Part shown: positions 1-5,548 of the stretch, in pieces
How positions within the stretch are numbered: the first letter of the stretch is position 1
How the letters are laid out: each line of letters opens with the position of its first letter
From: Actinomycetota bacterium
Lineage (GTDB): Bacteria; Actinomycetota; Acidimicrobiia; Acidimicrobiales; Ilumatobacteraceae
Length of the DNA stretch: 5,548 bases
Direction of reading: 5' to 3'
Assembly (NCBI GenBank): GCA_026393655.1
Contig: JAPKZT010000185.1
Coordinates: forward strand, 1-5,548
Position numbers and translations under genes: made by a program
Notes under the pieces: generated by a model
What the model was told of the DNA's origin: nothing
The model's input: the letters and a program-made list of their open reading frames with translations, nothing else
The model's database searches: none

Positions 1-41
1 CCAATTCGTCCAAAACCATTAATTCCAACTCTGATTGTCAT
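1..41 (-). CDS. gap: Glyceraldehyde-3-phosphate dehydrogenase, N-terminal fragment
   Basis: Only the first 13 codons and two bases of a fourteenth lie in the window. They read MTIRVGINGFGRI, followed by GG, which must encode glycine. This is the classic start of GAPDH: the first beta strand and the GxGxxG-type NAD-binding turn (GINGFGRIG) of the Rossmann domain. GAPDH is a cytoplasmic glycolytic enzyme that oxidises glyceraldehyde 3-phosphate to 1,3-bisphosphoglycerate with NAD(P) and phosphate; the catalytic domain with its cysteine is beyond the left edge. The ATG is preceded at 7-base spacing by TAAGG, a reasonable Shine-Dalgarno that overlaps the rapZ stop. Family identity is very likely despite the short piece. 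Whether the enzyme prefers NAD or NADP cannot be told here. Confidence 0.9.
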   Translation of the reverse strand, partial: MTIRVGINGFGRI

Positions 42-48
42 GCCTAAA

Positions 49-53
49 CCTTA
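49..53 (-). promoter_or_regulatory. Shine-Dalgarno of gap overlapping the rapZ stop codon
   Basis: On the minus strand TAAGG runs from 53 to 49, and its first three bases are the rapZ stop codon TAA. Seven bases separate it from the gap ATG at 41. This is the best ribosome-binding site at any gene junction in the window. The overlap implies that ribosomes finishing rapZ reach the gap initiation site, so translational coupling is likely (inference). Confidence 0.7.
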
Positions 54-917
54 GTGCCCCGCGTCGTCTCGCAGAATGTCACGATGGGTAATTCGAGGCT
101 GATGAGCATTTTCAACAAGCCATCGGGCGATCTGCTCGGCAATCACTACCGAACGATGGTGACCGCCCGTGCACCCAATCGCAATAGTCAAATAACTCTT
201 TCCTTCTGCCTTATATGCAGGCAGCAGTAACTTCAGCATGTTGTACAACTCGGCGAGAAACTTGTGCGAGAGATCTTGAGACATCACGTATGCACTAACC
301 GCAGAATCAAGACCAGTGAGTGGTCGAAGTTTCTCATCCCAATGTGGATTCGGCAGAAAACGCACATCGAATACGAGGTCAACGTCAGTCGGTAGTCCGT
401 GCTTATAACCAAACGAAACCATTGACACTTGCATCGTGTCAACTTGCTGATCGCCAGAAAACAATTCGCCAATTTTTGACTTAAGTTGATGCACGGTCAA
501 ATTTGTCGTGTCAATTACTAAATCTGCCTCACCTTTAACAGGTTCTAGCAACACACGCTCTTGGGCTATTGCTTGTTCAACACCCAATTTCTCGTCGGCC
601 AAAGGATGCTTGCGACGTGTTGCGCCATATCGCTTCACTAGTTCAGCCGTAGTTGCATCAAGATATAACAATCGCACTCGATGTGAACTTTTACGCAAAT
701 TTTTAAGCACATCAATGATTCCGCGTTGCGCAGTCGGTGTACCGACAACGAGTGCAAGTTTCGAAAGTTTTGATCCGACCGAGGCAATCTCAACAACTTT
801 GTCGATTAGTTCAGTCGGCATATTGTCAACAACGAACCAACCCAAATCTTCTAAGTCGTCAGCGGCCAATGAACGACCTGCACCTGACAGACCAGCAATC
901 AATAAGATATCAGCCAC
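51..917 (-). CDS. rapZ: RapZ/YvcJ family P-loop nucleotide-binding protein
   Basis: This 288-residue protein has the usual length and motifs of the family. An N-terminal P-loop, GLSGAGRS (9-16), is followed by LEDLGWFVVDNMP (22-34), with the Walker B-like Asp31. The conserved RRKHPL lies at 101-106, FGYKHGLP at 169-176, and the DVRFLPNPHW block at 184-193. The C-terminal domain carries IGCTGGHHRSV (247-257), matching the CTGGKHRS loop of E. coli RapZ, whose C-terminal domain binds the sRNAs GlmZ and GlmY. The arginine in place of the P-loop lysine is usual in actinobacterial homologues, as I recall them. The basic C-terminal tail that E. coli uses for RNA binding is absent (end is HRDILRDDAGH), so an sRNA-adaptor role should not be assumed. 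Family members bind or hydrolyse ATP or GTP; the actinobacterial role is unsettled. The start is GTG: an in-frame TAA lies three codons upstream and the P-loop starts at residue 9, leaving no other choice. No Shine-Dalgarno is visible. Confidence 0.95.
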   Translation of the reverse strand: MADILLIAGLSGAGRSLAADDLEDLGWFVVDNMPTELIDKVVEIASVGSKLSKLALVVGTPTAQRGIIDVLKNLRKSSHRVRLLYLDATTAELVKRYGATRRKHPLADEKLGVEQAIAQERVLLEPVKGEADLVIDTTNLTVHQLKSKIGELFSGDQQVDTMQVSMVSFGYKHGLPTDVDLVFDVRFLPNPHWDEKLRPLTGLDSAVSAYVMSQDLSHKFLAELYNMLKLLLPAYKAEGKSYLTIAIGCTGGHHRSVVIAEQIARWLVENAHQPRITHRDILRDDAGH

Positions 918-923
918 TGATAT
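907..923 (-). repeat. Inverted repeat enclosing the rapZ GTG start codon
   Basis: On the minus strand ATATCA, GTGGC, TGATAT forms a perfect 6-bp inverted repeat with a 5-base loop, and the loop begins with the rapZ GTG start. The stem has five A-U pairs and one G-C pair, so as RNA it would be weak. It could present the start codon, be a protein-binding site on DNA, or be chance. The preceding TAGTCT (932-927, matching TAnnnT) sits 9 bases before GTG, where a -10 box for a leaderless transcript could lie. Neither role is shown. Confidence 0.35.
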
Positions 924-940
924 TTAAGACTATCTATTTT

Positions 941-2755
941 TCACGAATGAAAGCGTTGGTACACAGCCAATGCGACAGCCTCTGGCAACCAAGTTAAAAG
1001 TGCGAGGTCTTCAAGTGTCGCCTGTTTAACCGCAGAGACACTTCCCAATGCTTTGATCAGTTTCGCTGCTCGGGCAGCACCGAGACCATTAATGCCATCG
1101 AGCGAACTTGTCGTCATTGCTTTGCCTCTTAACTCGCGATGAAATCTGTTGGCAAAACGATGAGCCTCGTCACGAATTACTTGCAACATGAATAGCGCAT
1201 CACTACCACGAGGTACTTCAACTGGTTCAGAATTTCCTGGGATGAAGACTTCTTCAAAACGTTTAGCGAGAGACGCTACGGGTATTTCATTTTCTAATCC
1301 CAATTCGCGAACAACTTGCTCGGCAACACCGAGTTGACCCTTTCCGCCATCAACTAAGAGCAATTGTGGCGCATACGAAAATTTTCCTGGCCGTTCGCCG
1401 CGCTCATTGACTGGTTGATCGCGTTCAGAAATGTACGCACTGAGTCGACGAGTTAGAACCTCGCGCATCGCCGCGTAGTCATCATTGCCAGGCACGTTCT
1501 TGATCTTGAAGCGTCGATATTCACGTTTGACCGGCAAACCATCTTCTAGAACGACCATTGAGCCAACATAATTTGTGCCCTGCAGATGGGCCATGTCGTA
1601 ACACTCAATGCGCAATGGGGCTTCGGGTAAGTTCAACAACTCTTGCAACTCACTGAGTGCACGTGACCTTGCGGTATGGTCTGAAGCACGACGCATTCGA
1701 TGGCGATCGAGTTCTTGTCGAGCATTTTTCGTGACTAGCTCATGAAGTTCGCGTTTGTCGCCACGTTGAGGCACACGAATTTCGACCAAAGAATCTCGCA
1801 ACGAACTCAACCATTGCTCGAGAACCTTCGCATCTTCAGGTTCGACAGGTACGAGCACGATCTTAGGAATACCAAGCACTGGTGACTCGTCATACAAACG
1901 TTCAATGATTCGACCCGACAAACCTGCACTAGTAACTTCTTCAACTTTGTCAACTACGAAGCCTTTTCGGCCAACGACTCGACCTTTACGAACATAGAAA
2001 ACCTGTACAGCCGCTTCAAACTCATCTTCAGCGACACCAATGACGTCTAAATCTTCATCACGCTCACCCACCATTTGCTGTCTTTCGAGTGCAAGATTAA
2101 TTGCCTCGCGTTGGTCGCGCAGTCTTGCGGCCTTTTCAAACTCTTGTGCCTTCGATGCCGCTGCCATCTCGGTCTCTAAACGCAGACAGACTTCATCACT
2201 CTCGCCATCCATAACATCTAGAAAATCTTTGACGTGAGTTGAATACTTTTCGGCTGTGACATTTCCAACACATGGACCAGAGCACTTTTCAATATGAAAT
2301 AGCAAACACGGTCGACCGAGTCGTTCGTGTTGCTTAAAAGTAGCTGGCGAACACGTCGCCCACGGATGCGGATACGGGCCAAAGTAACGAGTCCCTTTTC
2401 TCTTTCGTCCACGCATAACCATCGCTCGCGGCCATTGCTCATCAATAGTCACAGCCAAGAATGGATAACTCTTGTCATCACGAAGTCGAATGTTAAAACG
2501 CGGCGCGTACCTGTTGATCAAGCTATGTTCGAGAATTAACGCTTCGATTTCGTTACGAACTTCAATCCATTCGACACTCGCTGCAGTGGTGACCATGTTC
2601 AGAGTGCGTGGATGCAACGTTTCAGCACTTGCAAAATAACTGTTTACTCTTGAACGCAGATTATTCGCCTTGCCGACATAGATCACTCGGCCATGAACAT
2701 CCTTAAATTGATACGAACCCGGCTGATCAGGAATAACCCCGCTAGGACGTTGCAT
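941..2755 (-). CDS. uvrC: UvrABC system protein C, excision nuclease
   Basis: UvrC binds the UvrB-DNA pre-incision complex and cuts the damaged strand on both sides of the lesion. The 604 residues hold all family domains. The GIY-YIG nuclease (about 8-90, 3' incision) has Tyr15, the IYVGK block at 25-29, Glu76 and Asn88. A cysteine cluster follows (Cys135, 150, 158, 162), matching the four ligands of the Fe-S cluster reported for E. coli UvrC. The UVR domain that contacts UvrB is at about 192-227. The RNase H-like nuclease (5' incision) has Asp387 in ECYDMAH, GNDDYAAM at 423-430, Asp469 in VDGGKGQL, and RDEAHRFANRFHR (528-540) with candidate histidines 532 and 539. Tandem helix-hairpin-helix motifs occupy about 551-602. 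Two oddities: about 15 residues are missing between Ala133 and Thr134, and the second hairpin is degenerate. The ATG is the only usable start, since upstream in this frame there is a TAA and no other start codon. uvrC begins 13 bases after the uvrA stop, with only a weak AGG (2770-2768) as ribosome-binding site. Confidence 0.97.
   Translation of the reverse strand: MQRPSGVIPDQPGSYQFKDVHGRVIYVGKANNLRSRVNSYFASAETLHPRTLNMVTTAASVEWIEVRNEIEALILEHSLINRYAPRFNIRLRDDKSYPFLAVTIDEQWPRAMVMRGRKRKGTRYFGPYPHPWATCSPATFKQHERLGRPCLLFHIEKCSGPCVGNVTAEKYSTHVKDFLDVMDGESDEVCLRLETEMAAASKAQEFEKAARLRDQREAINLALERQQMVGERDEDLDVIGVAEDEFEAAVQVFYVRKGRVVGRKGFVVDKVEEVTSAGLSGRIIERLYDESPVLGIPKIVLVPVEPEDAKVLEQWLSSLRDSLVEIRVPQRGDKRELHELVTKNARQELDRHRMRRASDHTARSRALSELQELLNLPEAPLRIECYDMAHLQGTNYVGSMVVLEDGLPVKREYRRFKIKNVPGNDDYAAMREVLTRRLSAYISERDQPVNERGERPGKFSYAPQLLLVDGGKGQLGVAEQVVRELGLENEIPVASLAKRFEEVFIPGNSEPVEVPRGSDALFMLQVIRDEAHRFANRFHRELRGKAMTTSSLDGINGLGAARAAKLIKALGSVSAVKQATLEDLALLTWLPEAVALAVYQRFHS
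2351..2362 (-). other. Junction of a ~45-base in-frame deletion in uvrC
   Basis: These four codons read Trp-Ala-Thr-Cys (132-135). In UvrC proteins I recall (E. coli, Bacillus, mycobacteria, Streptomyces), the Ala-equivalent is followed by a segment of the type IRETLDLLxRVFPxR before the T/Q/K-C. Here the two sides, YFGPYPHPWA and TCSPATFKQHERLGRPCLL, match the actinobacterial pattern on either side but abut directly between 2356 and 2357. The gap is about 15 residues and keeps frame. The comparison is from memory, not an alignment run. Confidence 0.65.
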
Positions 2756-2768
2756 TTCGTTACCAGAC

Positions 2769-5548
2769 CTATTTTTTCTGACGAATCGTTTTACTTGTCT
2801 TTGTTACTTTCGGTGACTTTGTATTAATAGATTTTACGCTTGATTTTTTCACCGGAAGTTTTACTTGCAACATTGACGCCAAATATCGACCTGTATGCGA
2901 CGCTTCAATTGTCGCCACAACTTCTGGCGACCCTTCTGCAACTACGGTGCCGCCACCATTGCCACCTTCAGGACCGAGATCGATAACCCAGTCTGCTGTC
3001 TTAATCACATCAAGGTTGTGCTCGATCACCAGCACAGTATTTCCTTGATCTACTAAACGCGCTAGAACAATCAACAGTCTGCGAACGTCTTCGAAATGCA
3101 AACCAGTCGTTGGCTCGTCGAGCAAATAGATTGTGTGACCAGTGCTGCGTTTTGATAATTCGCTTGCAAGTTTTACGCGTTGTGCTTCTCCACCAGAAAG
3201 TGTTGGCGCAGATTGCCCAAGTCGAACATATCCGAGACCGACATCGACGAATGTTTGCATATGTCTTGAGATTCTTGGTTGGTTGGCAAAGAAATCAACG
3301 GCATCTGAAACTGGCATGTCAAGAATGTCTGCGACATTTTTGCCTTTGAATGTGATGTCGAGTGTGTCGCGGTTATACCTTGCTCCCTTGCAAACTTCGC
3401 ACGGGACAAAGACATCAGGTAAGAAATGCATTTCGATTTTGATTGTTCCGTCGCCGCTACATGCTTCGCATCGACCTCCAGGAACATTGAAACTAAACCG
3501 ACCTGGCATATAGCCTCGCACTTTTGCTTCGGGCGTCGACGCAAACAATTTACGAATGTCATCGAACACACCCGTGTATGTTGCGGGGTTCGATCTTGGT
3601 GTGCGACCGATTGGTGATTGATCCATATCAATGACTTTGTCGAGGTGCTGTATGCCATCTACGCCTGTGTGTCTCCCTGGCGCTTCCTTCGATTTATAAA
3701 TCTTCTGCATCAACGACGGCAATAAAATATCCCTGATCAGAGTGCTTTTACCACTACCAGAAACCCCGGTGACCGCGACGAAACAACCAAGGGGAATCTT
3801 GACATTTAGGTTTTTGAGATTGTGTTCGCGTGCCCCTCTGATCGTAAGAAACTCTTTATTGGGTTGGCGGCGCATCGCAGGAATTTCAACACGACGGGCA
3901 CCAACTAAATACTGTCCGGTTATTGACTCTTTAACTTTTAATACACCATTGACTGGTCCGCTGTAGACGACTTGCCCACCGTGCTCACCCGCACCTGGAC
4001 CGATGTCAACCAACCAATCGCAGGAGCGAATCGTGTCTTCATCATGCTCAACGACAATCACCGTGTTGCCCAGATCTCTGAGTCGTTGGAGTGTTTCAAT
4101 CAATCGATGATTATCGCGCTGGTGTACCCCGATACTTGGCTCGTCAAGAACATAAAGCGTGCCGACCAAGCCTGAACCTATTTGACTTGCCAACCGAATT
4201 CGTTGCGCTTCACCACCGGCGAGTGTTGCCGCCGCCCGAGACAAAGTTAAATAGTCGAGTCCGACATCTAGAAGAAATCCGAGCCGTGCGTTGATCTCCT
4301 TGGTGATTCGCTCGGCGATCATCGTGTCACGATCAGATAAGTCGAAGCTGGATAAAAATTTCGCAGACTCGCCGATTGACATAGCGCAAACCTCAGAAAT
4401 GTGCTTGCCATCAACAAGAACTGCCAACGAAGACGGCTTGAGTCGAGCACCCTTACATTTAGGACAAGGCACTTCGCGCATGTAACTTTCGAATTGTTCA
4501 CGTGCTGAGTCGCTCTCAGAACTCTCGTGTCGTCGTTTGATCCAAGGGATGACTCCCTCGTACGACGTGCTGTACTCGCGAGTGCGTCCATAACGATTGC
4601 GATATTTGATCATCATGTTGTCGTCAACACCGTTCATGACGATCTTTTGTGTTTTAGCAGAAAGTTTTGACCAACTCTTGTCAAGATCAATCTCGAATCG
4701 ATCTGCAACAGCTTCGAGCATCCTCGTGAAATATTGTGTATGTGCTGACCTCCAAGGAGCGATCGCACCTTCACTGATACTCAAATTTGGATCGGGCACA
4801 ACTAATTCAACGTCTACTTCATATTTGGTGCCGAGACCCAAACAGGTTTCACACGCACCGAACGGCGAATTAAATGAAAAATTTCTAGGCGCTAGTTCTT
4901 CAAAACTGGTACCGCATTTCGGACAGGCCAAGTGTTGGCTAACCGTTATTGGCTCTTCACCCTCGCCCAGGTCTATCTCAGCGACACCATCTGCTAATCG
5001 AAGCGCAGTTTCGAGTGAGTCGGTTAGTCTGCGAGTGATTCCGTCTTTGCGAACCAAACGGTCGACAATAATGTCGATCTGATGCTGTTCATATTTCGCG
5101 AGTCGTTTGTCTTTTTTGAGAAACTCACTGATTTCAACAACTTCGCCGTCAACTCGCGCTCGCGAAAAACCTTGTGCTGCAAGTTCTTGAAGCAAAGTGT
5201 CGTATTCACCTTTACGACCGCGCACAACCGGCGCCAGAACTTGAAACCTCGTGCCCTCTGGAAACTTTAAAATTCGGTCAACTATTTGCTGAGGCGTTTG
5301 GCGCTGCAATGCAATGCCGTCTTTCGGGCAATGTTGAACTCCGATGCGCGCCCAAAGCAGACGCAAGTAGTCATAGATCTCGGTGATCGTGCCAACCGTT
5401 GAACGCGGATTCTTCGAATCAGTCTTTTGATCAATGGAGATTGCTGGCGACAAACCCTCAATAACATCGACATCTGGCTTGTCCACTTTGCCAAGGAACT
5501 GACGTGCGTAGGCGCTGAGCGATTCGACGTAACGTCGCTGGCCTTCGG
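2769..5548 (-). CDS. uvrA: UvrABC system protein A, excision-repair ATPase (5' end missing)
   Basis: UvrA is the dimeric ABC-type ATPase that finds bulky DNA lesions and loads UvrB. 925 residues are visible, numbered here from the first whole codon. Reading enters at EGQRRYVESLSAYARQFLG, about residue 48 of E. coli UvrA, so roughly the first 47 residues, including the first Walker A, lie beyond 5548. The GTG at 5486 is an internal valine codon, not a start. In order come EGLSPAISIDQK; the UvrB-binding region; zinc module Cys208/211...232/235; the insertion domain; CPKCKG (361-364 cysteines); first signature LAGGEAQR (442-449) and Walker B with Asp468-Glu469; second Walker A GVSGSGKS (594-601); zinc module Cys693/696...716/719; second signature LSGGEAQR (783-790); Walker B Asp810-Glu811; and His843. 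The CPKDG near residue 73 has one cysteine and is no zinc site. The first signature has Ala for Ser. A lysine-rich tail of about 31 residues extends past the usual end. Any promoter or LexA site is out of view. Confidence 0.98.
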   Translation of the reverse strand, partial: EGQRRYVESLSAYARQFLGKVDKPDVDVIEGLSPAISIDQKTDSKNPRSTVGTITEIYDYLRLLWARIGVQHCPKDGIALQRQTPQQIVDRILKFPEGTRFQVLAPVVRGRKGEYDTLLQELAAQGFSRARVDGEVVEISEFLKKDKRLAKYEQHQIDIIVDRLVRKDGITRRLTDSLETALRLADGVAEIDLGEGEEPITVSQHLACPKCGTSFEELAPRNFSFNSPFGACETCLGLGTKYEVDVELVVPDPNLSISEGAIAPWRSAHTQYFTRMLEAVADRFEIDLDKSWSKLSAKTQKIVMNGVDDNMMIKYRNRYGRTREYSTSYEGVIPWIKRRHESSESDSAREQFESYMREVPCPKCKGARLKPSSLAVLVDGKHISEVCAMSIGESAKFLSSFDLSDRDTMIAERITKEINARLGFLLDVGLDYLTLSRAAATLAGGEAQRIRLASQIGSGLVGTLYVLDEPSIGVHQRDNHRLIETLQRLRDLGNTVIVVEHDEDTIRSCDWLVDIGPGAGEHGGQVVYSGPVNGVLKVKESITGQYLVGARRVEIPAMRRQPNKEFLTIRGAREHNLKNLNVKIPLGCFVAVTGVSGSGKSTLIRDILLPSLMQKIYKSKEAPGRHTGVDGIQHLDKVIDMDQSPIGRTPRSNPATYTGVFDDIRKLFASTPEAKVRGYMPGRFSFNVPGGRCEACSGDGTIKIEMHFLPDVFVPCEVCKGARYNRDTLDITFKGKNVADILDMPVSDAVDFFANQPRISRHMQTFVDVGLGYVRLGQSAPTLSGGEAQRVKLASELSKRSTGHTIYLLDEPTTGLHFEDVRRLLIVLARLVDQGNTVLVIEHNLDVIKTADWVIDLGPEGGNGGGTVVAEGSPEVVATIEASHTGRYLASMLQVKLPVKKSSVKSINTKSPKVTKTSKTIRQKK
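2772..2864 (-). other. Lysine-rich C-terminal tail of UvrA
   Basis: The UvrA family body ends around SHTGRYLASML. After it come about 31 residues with ten lysines, one arginine, many Ser/Thr and no acidic residue, ending IRQKK. The segment looks disordered and strongly positive, which suggests non-specific DNA or RNA contact (inference). Codon use does not look foreign by eye, and the frame is continuous from the conserved core to the TAG at 2769-2771. Confidence 0.7.

Noticed and set aside
21..22. Possibility that the leftmost fragment is a spurious ORF because only 41 bases are visible
   Set aside because: MTIRVGINGFGRI(G) is a near-perfect GAPDH N-terminus with a well-spaced Shine-Dalgarno; chance is very unlikely.
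870..893. RapZ P-loop has Arg in place of the Walker lysine (GAGRS), suggesting a dead nucleotide site
   Set aside because: Actinobacterial RapZ homologues I recall (mycobacterial and Streptomyces) also have GAGR, so it is a clade-typical variant rather than damage.
508..927. Plus-strand open frame of 139 codons opposite rapZ
   Set aside because: It is antisense to a well-conserved gene, has no recognisable domain, and arises from the codon pattern of rapZ.
2750..2780. Frameshift at the A6 run joining UvrA to UvrC, since the uvrC frame is open upstream of its ATG back to 2806
   Set aside because: uvrC has its own ATG just before the conserved IPDQPGSYQF, no slippery-site or stimulator structure is evident, and no UvrA-UvrC fusion is known to me.
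4597..5082. Plus-strand open frame of 161 codons opposite uvrA
   Set aside because: Low-complexity Ser-rich translation typical of an antisense shadow; the minus strand here encodes conserved UvrA zinc and insertion domains.
5316..5330. CPKDG in UvrA as a broken zinc-binding site
   Set aside because: The position is variable in the family (E. coli also lacks the paired cysteines), and the two CxxC...CxxC zinc modules are complete.
5484..5486. GTG as a start codon for a 905-residue UvrA
   Set aside because: The conserved EGQRRYVESLSAYARQFLG sequence continues upstream in frame to the window edge, so this is an internal valine and the gene is cut by the window.

Overview
The window is a compact block of housekeeping genes, all read on the minus strand. 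In transcription order (right to left) they are uvrA (5' end beyond the right edge), uvrC, rapZ, and the first 13 codons of gap (continuing past the left edge). Intergenic gaps are only 13, 23 and 9 bases. I see no terminator-like hairpin with a T-run between them, so the four probably share a transcript. No RNA gene, mobile element, CRISPR array or long non-coding stretch was found.

Organism: the uvrA-uvrC-rapZ order, the GAGRS P-loop of RapZ and the overall protein style point to Actinobacteria (Actinomycetota). The base composition is moderate (roughly 45% GC judged by eye on a few lines), low for that phylum. It fits a streamlined aquatic lineage, perhaps Acidimicrobiia of the Ilumatobacter/acIV kind. 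That placement is inference from memory of homologues.

Function: UvrA and UvrC are the damage-recognition ATPase and the dual-incision nuclease of nucleotide excision repair; UvrB is not in the window. RapZ is a P-loop nucleotide-binding protein tied to cell-envelope or central metabolism in other bacteria. GAPDH is the glycolytic enzyme. The ribosome-binding site of gap overlaps the rapZ stop codon, so their translation is probably coupled.

I do not see a wholly new system here. The points worth a second look are: (1) a clean in-frame gap of about 15 residues in UvrC, removing a helix that I recall as nearly universal, while all four cluster cysteines and the nuclease residues remain; (2) gap directly after rapZ, where yvcK and whiA normally stand; (3) a rapZ GTG start with no Shine-Dalgarno, sitting in the loop of a small perfect inverted repeat; (4) LAGGE instead of LSGGE in the first ABC signature of UvrA; (5) a lysine-rich C-terminal tail on UvrA; (6) a degenerate second helix-hairpin-helix in UvrC.
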